A stretch of 39,636 nucleotides of DNA from an uncultured Bacilli bacterium (GTDB lineage: Bacteria; Bacillota_I; Bacilli_A; RF39; UBA660), in contig CAJUGE010000062.1 of NCBI GenBank assembly GCA_910586295.1, forward strand, positions 1 to 39,636, given 5' to 3'. Within the stretch, counting starts at the first letter, position 1; each line of letters opens with the position of its first letter. Below the pieces are notes generated by a model. It ran no database searches. It was not told the origin of the DNA and was given only the letters and a program-made list of their open reading frames with translations. The position numbers and the translations under genes are program-made. Shown here one piece after another: positions 7,010 through 13,897 of the stretch.

Positions 7010-7038
7010 ATTTTATCATAATTTGTCTGATAACGCAA
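7010..7038 (-). promoter_or_regulatory. Promoter for the avd-RT-MutS-like cassette
   Basis: On the minus strand TTGCGT (7033-7038) and TAAAAT (7010-7015) have a 17-base spacer, with an extended -10 (TGATAAAAT). It leaves a leader of roughly 75-80 bases before avd. Confidence 0.5.
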
Positions 7039-7134
7039 TAGTCATTTGTTTAGTGATTTCATAAAATTAATTTTATGTTCTTGCTTTCTTTCTTATATTT
7101 TTATAATATAAGCTATAGGAGGAGGTTTTGCTTT

Positions 7135-7866
7135 ATGAGAGATGTGTTGTTATTATATTCTGGTGGGCTTGATTCATTATTATCTCTTTGTCGTTTGGTT
7201 AGTGAGGGTTATAATGTGTATTTTATTCATTTTGATAATGGAAGTAGTATAGGTATAGAAAGAGTTAGTGAAGGAGCTAAAATTATTGAAAAGCGTCTTG
7301 AAGGAAGGGCTAGATATCTAGGCGTTGTTTCGACAGTTGGAATTTTTAATAGCTTTAAGCAAATTGAAAATTTAAGTTTTTCTGATATTGCTAATAAGTA
7401 TGGGAATGCTAGTATTTCACAATATCAATGTTTACTTTGTAGAAGCGCTATGTATGAAAGAGCTATTGGAATTGCACTCCAACATAATATTCACTATATT
7501 GCAGAGGGTGCTAGAGTATGTCAGAAGTTTGCTATAGAACAAGCACCTATGATAGAAGAATATAGGAGACTTGTAGAAAGATATGATATTAAACTTCTTA
7601 CACCTGTATGGGATTTAAAAAATGATTATGATAGACTTCTAGAGATTTCAGATTGGGGGTTTGATTTAACGCCTTATGAGGGACGATGTTTTTTAGGATA
7701 TCCAATTGACGAAAATCATCCTGTAGATAAAAATGTCGTTAATGATATAGTTAGAATGTTTAGAGATTTAGTACTTCCATGTATAGAAAAAGATATGAAT
7801 AGTGAGTATAGAATTGGACATTATAAACATTTGCAATTAGGACACGATAAAGTCTTTTGGCTATAA
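7135..7866 (+). CDS. PP-loop ATP pyrophosphatase (QueC/ExsB-like)
   Basis: A 243-residue protein of the adenine nucleotide alpha-hydrolase fold. The PP-loop SGGLDS is at residues 9-14 right after the first strand (DVLLLY), followed by VYFIHFDNG for the second strand. A CLLC pair (about residues 98-101) and a later GARVCQKFAIEQ segment may bind metal or a sulfur carrier. Enzymes of this group adenylate a substrate, for instance in tRNA thiolation or 7-deazaguanine synthesis. The C-terminal zinc site of true QueC is not seen, so the substrate is unknown. The start is ATG 7135, 7 bases after AGGAGGAGG; an in-frame ATG at 7075 lacks such a site. It is a single gene between two minus-strand operons with no other queuosine genes. 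Confidence 0.75.
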   Translation: MRDVLLLYSGGLDSLLSLCRLVSEGYNVYFIHFDNGSSIGIERVSEGAKIIEKRLEGRARYLGVVSTVGIFNSFKQIENLSFSDIANKYGNASISQYQCLLCRSAMYERAIGIALQHNIHYIAEGARVCQKFAIEQAPMIEEYRRLVERYDIKLLTPVWDLKNDYDRLLEISDWGFDLTPYEGRCFLGYPIDENHPVDKNVVNDIVRMFRDLVLPCIEKDMNSEYRIGHYKHLQLGHDKVFWL

Positions 7867-7868
7867 AG

Positions 7869-7896
7869 AAAATGCTTTACTTATGTAGAGCATTTT
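7869..7896. terminator. Terminator between PP-loop gene and sigH
   Basis: AAAATGCTTTAC (7869-7880) pairs with GTAGAGCATTTT (7885-7896) with one G-U pair and loop TTAT, followed by T. It ends the plus-strand gene and abuts the sigH stop at 7897, so it probably works in both directions. Confidence 0.8.
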
Positions 7897-8484
7897 TTAA
7901 TTATTAAGTTTTAATTTTATTTTTATTCTTTGTATAGTATTTTCTATGCTTCTTGTAGTCTTTTCGAGTATTTTTGATATTTCTTTGTTTGATTTGCCGT
8001 CTAATTTTAGTTCATATACTTTTAGTTCAAAGGGAGTTAGAAGTTTTACTATTTCTACTCTATTTTCTAGGTCTATTAATTTTATTTCGGGAGTTATATC
8101 GTTTCTTTCTACAACGCTATACAAGCTTTGTTGTTCTTCTATAGAAAAAGTATCAAGAGAAATAGCACTGTTAAGTGAATGATATTTGATTCTACTATGA
8201 GATTTTATTATGTCTTGTATATATCTTTCTATTAAAATGTTAGCATATGTTCTAAATGAAGCTTCTTTTATACTGTCATAAGTTTTGACAGCTGTTGTAA
8301 GCCCTATTAAACCTTCTTGTTTTAAGTCTTTTATTTCTAGACCAATGCTATTCGCTTTATTTTTATATTTGTTTATTACGTTTTGTATTACAGAGTTGTA
8401 TCTTTCTATTAGTGTTTCAAATGCTTGTTCATCGTTTTCACTTATTAAAAATAATAGTTCATTATCGTCCATATTTTTGTGCAT
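7897..8484 (-). CDS. sigH: RNA polymerase sigma factor, SigH-like
   Basis: A 195-residue sigma-70 family factor. Region 2 is clear: NDEQAFETLIERYNSVI, then LKQEGLIGLTTAVKTYD (the core-binding and -10 helix) and SFRTYANILIERYIQDI. Region 4 is at the end: LTPFELKVYELKLDGKSNKEISKIL with a helix-turn-helix, then SIENTIQRIKIKLK. Short length without region 1.1 or 3 suits Spo0H/SigH, which drives stationary-phase, competence and early sporulation genes. The rlmB-sigH order (with rae1 absent) matches the Bacillus rlmB-rae1-sigH neighbourhood. The start at 8484 is preferred because GGAGG lies 5 bases upstream, overlapping the rlmB stop; the upstream ATG at 8496 overlaps that site. Confidence 0.85.
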   Translation of the reverse strand: MHKNMDDNELLFLISENDEQAFETLIERYNSVIQNVINKYKNKANSIGLEIKDLKQEGLIGLTTAVKTYDSIKEASFRTYANILIERYIQDIIKSHSRIKYHSLNSAISLDTFSIEEQQSLYSVVERNDITPEIKLIDLENRVEIVKLLTPFELKVYELKLDGKSNKEISKILEKTTRSIENTIQRIKIKLKLNN

Positions 8485-8486
8485 CT

Positions 8487-9182
8487 TTACCTCCATGTTG
8501 CTACTTCATAGATTATTATGCCTGCCGCGACTGAAGCATTCAGGCTATTTACTTTTCCTTTGATAGGAATACTTGCTATTATATCACAAGTTTCTCTAAC
8601 TATGTGTTTTAAACCAAATCCTTCACTTCCAATTACTAGTGCAGTTTTTCCATCATAGTCAATTTCTTTATAATTTTTACCATCTGCATCTGTTCCTATA
8701 ACCCAATATCCTAATTTTTTTAAGTTTGTTAGTGTATTTCTTAAGTTTGAGACTTTTACAATTTTTACGTTTGCTAGTGCACCAGAGGATGTTTTTACTA
8801 CCGCGGGTGTTATTTCCGAATTACCTTTGTTTGGAATTATTATGTAGTCTACTCCTGCACATTCACATGTTCTTATTATAGCGCCAAAGTTTCTAGGATC
8901 TTCAATATGGTCTAATACGACTACAAAGTTGGCGGATTCATCTTTTTTTATAGTTTCAAAGTCAAGAAATTTATAATCATCTATTTTTATTATTATTCCT
9001 TGATGAGGTTCTGTGGTCATTAAAGACATTTCGCTTTGTTTTTTTGTTTGTGGGGTTATGTTTTGTCTTTTTATTAGATTTAATAATTCTTGGTTGTTAA
9101 ATGTTTCTAATAAGTAGATTTCCTGTATTTTTAAGTTACTGTTTAATATTTCTCTTGCAACATTTTTTCCGTATACTAGCAT
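8487..9182 (-). CDS. rlmB: 23S rRNA (guanosine-2'-O)-methyltransferase RlmB-like (SpoU/TrmH family)
   Basis: A 231-residue SPOUT methyltransferase that uses S-adenosylmethionine to methylate a ribose on 23S rRNA. The N-terminal substrate-binding domain (MLVYGKNVAREIL, PHQGIIIKID) is followed by the three SpoU motifs: VVVLDHIEDPRNFGAIIRTC (about 92-111), ALVIGSEGFGL (about 182-192) and SLNASVAAGIIIYE (about 213-226), which form the trefoil knot. Length is normal. It shares a run with trxB upstream (30-base gap) and sigH downstream (2-base gap). Genes of this family may instead be called TrmH-like; synteny with sigH favours RlmB. Confidence 0.9.
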   Translation of the reverse strand: MLVYGKNVAREILNSNLKIQEIYLLETFNNQELLNLIKRQNITPQTKKQSEMSLMTTEPHQGIIIKIDDYKFLDFETIKKDESANFVVVLDHIEDPRNFGAIIRTCECAGVDYIIIPNKGNSEITPAVVKTSSGALANVKIVKVSNLRNTLTNLKKLGYWVIGTDADGKNYKEIDYDGKTALVIGSEGFGLKHIVRETCDIIASIPIKGKVNSLNASVAAGIIIYEVATWR

Positions 9183-9212
9183 AAGACCACTCCTTTAAGT
9201 TTATATTATATA

Positions 9213-10097
9213 TTATTTTTCTAGTTCTGTTAAGTATTTTTTTGCTTTTGTTGCTGATAAGGCACCTTCACTAGTAGCTGTTACAATTTGGTATAAATCT
9301 TTTTTTATTATGTCTCCACACGCAAATAGTCCAGGTACTAAAGTTTCTGTTTCTTTTGTTTCTATATATCCAGTTGATTCTAAAATATTTAGATTACTTA
9401 GATATTCTGTCATTGGAGAATACCCTATATACGAAAATATTCCATCTACTTTTATAGTATTATTTGGAGTTATTACTTTATAGGCTTCATTTTCTGTTAT
9501 GACATCTTTTATTTCTTCTCCTTCGATGATAGTTATGTTTTCTTTGTTTTTAGCGGTTTCTACCATTTCTTCATCAGCTTTTACTTCGCTTCTTGCAAGT
9601 ATTGTTAGGTGGTTTGCAAATTCGCTTAGATATATTCCTTCTTCAAATGCTGAGTTTCCTGCTCCGATTACTAACACATCTTTTTCTTTGTAAAGTGGAG
9701 CATCACATATAGCACATCTTGATATTTTAAGATCACTTAGTTTTTCTTCTAAGTCTAGTTTTCTTGGTTGACGTCCCCCAGCTAGGATTACTGTTTTGGC
9801 TTCATATTTATTTTTGTTTGTTTCTATTTTAAAGATATTGTTATCTTTTGTTATTTTTTTTACTTCTTCTATTTTGTATTCTACTTCATTATTTTTTACA
9901 TGTTCAAACATTTTCATTGCTAGCTCTGGGCCTGTAATATTGTCGTATCCTAGATAGTTATCTACTAAGTTAGTTATATTTATTAGCCCACCTGGTGTAT
10001 TTTTTTCTAATATTATTGTTTTTAAACCACTTCTTTTTGCATATATTCCTGCACTCATTCCTGCAGGTCCCATTCCTACGATTAAACAGTCGTACAT
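9213..10097 (-). CDS. trxB: Thioredoxin reductase
   Basis: A 294-residue flavoprotein that passes electrons from NADPH through FAD to thioredoxin. FAD-binding motif IVGMGPAGMSAGIYAKRSG is at residues 6-24. The redox pair CAIC sits at about residues 134-137, followed by DAPLY where most relatives have DG-x-x-(F/Y). The NADPH motif VIGAGNSAFEEGIYL is at about 149-163 and the FAD motif GLFACGDI is near the end. The protein is slightly shorter than the usual 305-320 residues but complete. AAAGGAGG precedes the ATG. It stands between lgt and rlmB, all in one direction. Confidence 0.92.
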   Translation of the reverse strand: MYDCLIVGMGPAGMSAGIYAKRSGLKTIILEKNTPGGLINITNLVDNYLGYDNITGPELAMKMFEHVKNNEVEYKIEEVKKITKDNNIFKIETNKNKYEAKTVILAGGRQPRKLDLEEKLSDLKISRCAICDAPLYKEKDVLVIGAGNSAFEEGIYLSEFANHLTILARSEVKADEEMVETAKNKENITIIEGEEIKDVITENEAYKVITPNNTIKVDGIFSYIGYSPMTEYLSNLNILESTGYIETKETETLVPGLFACGDIIKKDLYQIVTATSEGALSATKAKKYLTELEK

Positions 10098-10109
10098 TTT
10101 ATTCCTCCT

Positions 10110-10928
10110 TTAAAAATTAACTATTTCTATTTTTTCTTCGGTTTTATATAAGTTTTCTAGTTTTGGTCTTCTTATTGGAAGTAAGTATAAGACTAATCCT
10201 GCTATAAACATTATTATACTCATTATTTGCGCAACTTTAAAGTATCCAAACATTAGGCTATCTGTTCTTAGGCTTTCTATGAAGAATCTTCCTACACTAT
10301 ACCACATAAGATATACACCTATTTGTTGTCCAACACGAGTGTATTTTAGTTTTCTTATTATAAGGATAACTATGACTCCAAGTAAACACCAAAGTGATTC
10401 ATAGTAGAAAGTTGGCGTTCTATAGTAACCATCTATGTGCATGCCATATATTACAAAGTCTGGTATTATTTTTAGACTTTTTAAGTGTTCAAATGTTGTT
10501 ACAGGACCAAATGCTTCACTGTTCATGAAGTTACCCCATCTTCCTATCGCTTGTGCTAGTAAGATGTATGGAGATGCAATATCTAACATTCTAAGTCCTG
10601 AGACTTTATATTTTCTTGAGTACAGTATTACTACTAGCGCACCTGCGATTAGTCCACCATGTATTGCGAGTCCTCCATTCCATATTTGCCAAATTTCATT
10701 TATGTTAGCACTATAGTAATCCCAGTTAAATGCTACATAATAAGTTCTAGCTCCTATAATACCGAATACTACTGCCCAAAATATCAAGTTAAGTAGAAAA
10801 TCTTTTTTTATTTCAAATTTTCTTGCTTCATTGTTTACAAAAATCCATGCTAGCATTATTCCTGCTAATATGAATATGCTATACCATTTTATATTGATTC
10901 CATGAAACTGTATTGCATACGGATTCAT
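10110..10928 (-). CDS. lgt: Prolipoprotein diacylglyceryl transferase
   Basis: A 272-residue membrane enzyme that transfers diacylglycerol from phosphatidylglycerol to the lipobox cysteine of prolipoproteins. Seven hydrophobic helices are seen. Signature elements are GGLAIHGGLIAG (about 85-96), AQAIGRWGNFMNSEAFG (about 125-141) with the essential Arg and Asn, and YESLWCLLG (about 176-184) with SVGRFFIESLR (about 210-220). Its start overlaps the stop of the upstream YvlD-like gene by four bases (ATGA). The CapA-like lipoprotein at 34.3-35.4 kb is a potential client. Confidence 0.95.
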   Translation of the reverse strand: MNPYAIQFHGINIKWYSIFILAGIMLAWIFVNNEARKFEIKKDFLLNLIFWAVVFGIIGARTYYVAFNWDYYSANINEIWQIWNGGLAIHGGLIAGALVVILYSRKYKVSGLRMLDIASPYILLAQAIGRWGNFMNSEAFGPVTTFEHLKSLKIIPDFVIYGMHIDGYYRTPTFYYESLWCLLGVIVILIIRKLKYTRVGQQIGVYLMWYSVGRFFIESLRTDSLMFGYFKVAQIMSIIMFIAGLVLYLLPIRRPKLENLYKTEEKIEIVNF

Positions 10929-11350
10929 AATATACTCCTTTCTTTAAATGACTGTACTACACTTTTATTTAGTACTTCTGTTACTAAGCTTATAAATATT
11001 GATATAAAGAATGGTAGAAACCATCCATTTACAATGAATGAACTACCCATTAGTGCACTTGCAAGTTTTAGAATAATTACGTTTACAATTGGATGAAGTA
11101 GTCCTAGTGATAGTATGGTTACTGGTAATGTTAGTAATTCTAGAAGTGGCTTTATAGTGGCGTCTAGAACACTTATTAATAATGCAGTTAATATCGCATA
11201 CAGAAAGTTTTCCACATAGAATCCTTTGAATATTGTCGAAGCTAGCATTAGAGTTAGCGCGCTTACTATAAGTTCTAATAACATAGTTATTAGTGTATTA
11301 TTTTTTGAATATACTTTTATTTCTTGTCCATTTCTATATATTTTAGTCAA
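10925..11350 (-). CDS. Phage_holin_4_2 (YvlD-like) membrane protein
   Basis: A 141-residue protein with four membrane helices (about 22-42, 48-66, 72-98 and 106-128). The pattern LLxLLTLPVTILSLGLLHPIVN (in part, LTLPVTILSLGLL) with a conserved Thr-Leu-Pro turn identifies the holin-4-superfamily/YvlD family, which despite its name is a chromosomal family. In Bacillus, yvlD and hprK-lgt are close neighbours, and here it overlaps lgt by 4 bases. Function unknown; an envelope role is likely from context. Confidence 0.75.
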   Translation of the reverse strand: MTKIYRNGQEIKVYSKNNTLITMLLELIVSALTLMLASTIFKGFYVENFLYAILTALLISVLDATIKPLLELLTLPVTILSLGLLHPIVNVIILKLASALMGSSFIVNGWFLPFFISIFISLVTEVLNKSVVQSFKERSIL

Positions 11351-11436
11351 TATATCACCTACTTACATTAATATTATACACTAAAAAATATAAATATTAA
11401 ATAATACTTGTCTATAGTTTACTCTTTTGTAACAGA

Positions 11437-11479
11437 AAAATGTAAGGTTATTTTATAATTCTAATAACTCTTACATTTT
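11437..11479 (-). terminator. Terminator of the 11.5-12.2 kb gene
   Basis: AAAATGTAAG (11437-11446) pairs with CTTACATTTT (11470-11479), extended by GTTATT/AATAAC with a one-base bulge. On the minus strand the stem is followed by TTTTTCTG. It begins three bases after the stop. Confidence 0.75.
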
Positions 11480-11482
11480 AGT

Positions 11483-12172
11483 TTATTTTAATTTTAAAAC
11501 TGATGGGATTTCATTACTGCTTAGTTCTTCCTCTGTTGGTAAGGATTTTCCGTTAAAGTCAAATCCAGTTATTTCTATAGTTCTATTTTCAAGACTTTTT
11601 CTTCTATCAACATTAAGCAAATATGTTGGTGTACTCTTAGGTCCATTAGAAAGTTCAAATAACCAGCGTACTTCACATCCATTTATCTTAGCATTTCTAT
11701 CATGAAAATCAAATTGACCATCTGTGTAATACTTTCTAGTTATCATTGCTCGTGTTTGGGAAAGTCTACACATTTCAAAATAATAATATCTATTTAATAA
11801 TTCCCTTAATTTTGTTATTTCTACTCTGTCTACTTTAAGTTCTTCTAACATTCTCATGTTTTCTATGTATGTTTCTAAGATTCTTGGATTGTTGTTTGCA
11901 AGTTTTAGAGCGTTAGTTATAATTTCATAGTTACTAAATATGCTTCGAATGTCAAGTTTATATTTTCTTAGAAATTGTATTACACCTTTTTTATTTTTTA
12001 CTAAAGATAAAGTTTCATGTATTCCACCTAGGACTGCACTCGTTACTAAATCTAATCTTTTCAATTCTTCCATTTGACTAAATAAGTTAAGTGTTTCTTC
12101 TATTCCGTTATTCTTTGCACATTCAAATATTCTTTTGTATCCTGTACTTTCTTTGTATTCTGTTATTATCAT
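11483..12172 (-). CDS. Unrecognised helical protein
   Basis: A 229-residue soluble protein that I do not recognise. The first 150 residues are mostly amphipathic helix (for example IEETLNLFSQMEELKRLD and ILETYIENMRMLEELK), with a small Gly-Gly break at VLGGIHETLSL. The C-terminal 80 residues look beta-rich: CEVRWLFELSNGPKSTPTYLLNV then IEITGFDFNGKSLPTEEEL. There is no signal peptide, membrane helix or obvious catalytic motif. GGAGG precedes the ATG. It has its own terminator and about 130 bases of spacer before the YvlD-like gene, so it is probably monocistronic. Confidence 0.6.
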   Translation of the reverse strand: MIITEYKESTGYKRIFECAKNNGIEETLNLFSQMEELKRLDLVTSAVLGGIHETLSLVKNKKGVIQFLRKYKLDIRSIFSNYEIITNALKLANNNPRILETYIENMRMLEELKVDRVEITKLRELLNRYYYFEMCRLSQTRAMITRKYYTDGQFDFHDRNAKINGCEVRWLFELSNGPKSTPTYLLNVDRRKSLENRTIEITGFDFNGKSLPTEEELSSNEIPSVLKLK

Positions 12173-12248
12173 TTTTTAAACCTCCATCAGATTCATTATA
12201 ACATTTTAACTTACTAAATGTATATGAAAAAATTATTTTTTAGAAGGC

Positions 12249-12308
12249 GATTCGAATTAGCCAGTGTGTCCACTTCGGAAAAGCCAATATATATACTTCG
12301 AATTAGCC
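12249..12308 (-). repeat. Three 14-mers at exact 23-bp spacing (left copy)
   Basis: Units at 12249-12262 (first two bases divergent), 12272-12285 and 12295-12308. On the minus strand they read GGCTAATTCGAAGT, GGCTTTTCCGAAGT and GGCTAATTCGAATC, separated by unrelated 9-base spacers. Same design as the copy at 13792-13851, with GGCT in place of GACT. Confidence 0.75.
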
Positions 12309-12352
12309 ATAACATATAATAAGAAAAAGTTAGAGTTTTTACCTTCTAACTT

Positions 12353-12454
12353 TTACAATACATTTTTCAAGTATTTTCCTGTGAAACTGTCTGGATTCTT
12401 TGCTACTTCTTCTGGGGTACCTGTGCAAAACTATATTCCCACCTAAGTCTATTA
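12353..12454 (-). pseudogene. Detached 3' fragment of uvrA
   Basis: This is a second copy of the last roughly 120 bases of the uvrA gene (13896-14017), including the stop codon. It continues through the same terminator into the same 23-bp repeats (12309-12454 matches 13852-14017). It has an extra A in the CAAAACTA run and lacks 21 bases between two CCTAAGTCT copies, so it cannot encode the intact tail. It is what remains of a duplication caused by arrival of the ATPase gene between the two copies. Confidence 0.85.
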
Positions 12455-12507
12455 TTTAATTGCTAATTTTATATTTCCAATTAGATTCAGTTTGTTTTCC
12501 ATAGTAT

Positions 12508-13734
12508 TTATTTCTCATTGTTTTTTGCATTTAAAACCGACGACACTGGTATTATAAAATTATTTTCGTCTAAATGCATTAACGTATCATATAAGCATAT
12601 TATGCCACCCTCACCTAGCTCTTTAGTGCCAAGTTTTAATTTTTCAAACTTTTTTATCATTTCTTTTGTAGGAGATGCAGTCTTTTTTATTTCAAAAGGA
12701 TATAATTTATTATTTTTAAATATTATTAAATCTATTTCGTTTTTATCTTTATCTCTGTAATAAGATATATTTGGTTCGATTCCTTCAGAGTTATATGACT
12801 TAATGATTTCGCTTACTATATATGTTTCTAAGTAATGTCCAGATGTTTCACTTAATTGAAGTTCTCTAGCAGAGTCCCATCCTGCTAAGTACGCACATAG
12901 TCCTGTATCCATAAAAACTATTTTTGGCATGTGTGTCACTCTTTTTAATTTTGAATTCATATATGGTTCAAGTAAATAAATAATTCCACTTGTAACTAGA
13001 ACATCAACCCAAGTCCTAACAGTATTATCAGACACACCTATATCATTGGCAATATTTGTGTAATTAAGTTGTTCTCCATTTCTTGAGGCCATTGCTATTA
13101 TAAATTTTCTAAATAATAATAAATCTTTTACATCTACTTGTTCTTTCACATCTCTAGAAATATATGTTTTAACATAACCTTCAAAAAATTTTTTTCTATT
13201 CATGTTTGGAATATTATAGAGTTCTGGATATCCGCCTTTAAATATTAATTCAAATAATTCATTAACATTTATTTCAGGAGTTTTCTTTAGATTAGTGGGA
13301 TTAAATAAAACTTTATCTTTAATGTTTTGGTTTATTTCTCTATAAGTTAAACTATTTAAATTTACTATTCCTACTCTACCTGCTAAACTTTCTGTAACAT
13401 TTTTCATTAGTACAAATTGTTGTGAACCTGTTAACCAATACATTCCTCTTTCATTTTTTTCGTCTACTATCATTTTTATATACGGAAATAATTCAGGAGC
13501 GTATTGCACTTCATCTATTAATAGTGGATAAGGATGCTCTTTTAAAAATAGTTTTGGATCTTCTTTGGCCTTTTGTCTTAGAATTTTATCATCCAATGTT
13601 ACATAATTCATGTTTTTAGGCATATTCTGTTTTAATAATGTGGTTTTACCTACTTGTCTAGGGCCTGTTACTAATAATACTCTAAATGTTTCTGATATAT
13701 TTTTTACTGTGTTTAATGCTTCTCTTTCTATCAT
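12508..13734 (-). CDS. AAA_14/DUF4143 ATPase
   Basis: A 408-residue protein. The P-loop is LLVTGPRQVGKTTLL (about residues 20-34), Walker B YPLLIDEVQYAP (about 72-83), and the sensor region WLTGSQQF and SLAGRVG follow, which is the AAA_14 layout. A winged-helix-like stretch (NYTNIANDIGVSDNTVRTWVDVL, in part) precedes the DUF4143 domain, ending in NEIDLIIFKNNKLYPFEIKKT, which has the D-x(n)-E-x-K pattern of PD-(D/E)XK nucleases. The ATG at 13734 starts the conserved core (IEREAL); an 18-residue upstream extension is unlikely. The gene is flanked on both sides by uvrA tail plus 23-bp repeats. Such ATPases are widespread and often multicopy; their function is not established. Confidence 0.88.
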   Translation of the reverse strand: MIEREALNTVKNISETFRVLLVTGPRQVGKTTLLKQNMPKNMNYVTLDDKILRQKAKEDPKLFLKEHPYPLLIDEVQYAPELFPYIKMIVDEKNERGMYWLTGSQQFVLMKNVTESLAGRVGIVNLNSLTYREINQNIKDKVLFNPTNLKKTPEINVNELFELIFKGGYPELYNIPNMNRKKFFEGYVKTYISRDVKEQVDVKDLLLFRKFIIAMASRNGEQLNYTNIANDIGVSDNTVRTWVDVLVTSGIIYLLEPYMNSKLKRVTHMPKIVFMDTGLCAYLAGWDSARELQLSETSGHYLETYIVSEIIKSYNSEGIEPNISYYRDKDKNEIDLIIFKNNKLYPFEIKKTASPTKEMIKKFEKLKLGTKELGEGGIICLYDTLMHLDENNFIIPVSSVLNAKNNEK

Positions 13735-13791
13735 ATTATCACTCTTTCTACACCAAATAATAACATATAATTTGTAATTAATCAACAATTA

Positions 13792-13851
13792 ACTTCGAAT
13801 TAGTCGTGATTGTTACTTCGAAAAAGTCAACATATTCACTTCGAATTAGTC
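13792..13851 (-). repeat. Three 14-mers at exact 23-bp spacing (right copy)
   Basis: Units at 13792-13805, 13815-13828 and 13838-13851. On the minus strand GACTAATTCGAAGT, GACTTTTTCGAAGT and GACTAATTCGAAGT, with 9-base spacers that differ. They lie between the uvrA terminator and the ATPase start codon, about 57 bases upstream of the ATG. Regular spacing of about two helical turns would put the units on one face of the DNA. Confidence 0.8.
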
Positions 13852-13867
13852 ATAACATATAATAAGA

Positions 13868-13897
13868 AAAAGTTAGAGTTTTTACCTTCTAACTTTT
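13868..13897 (-). terminator. uvrA terminator
   Basis: TCTAACTTTT (13888-13897) pairs with AAAAGTTAGA (13868-13877), giving a 10-bp stem and, on the minus strand, TTTTTC after it. The stem starts inside the uvrA stop codon. An identical copy lies at 12325-12354. Confidence 0.75.

Noticed and set aside
12249..13851. CRISPR array
   Set aside because: Units are 14 bases with 9-base spacers and only three per set, with no cas genes; far too short for CRISPR.
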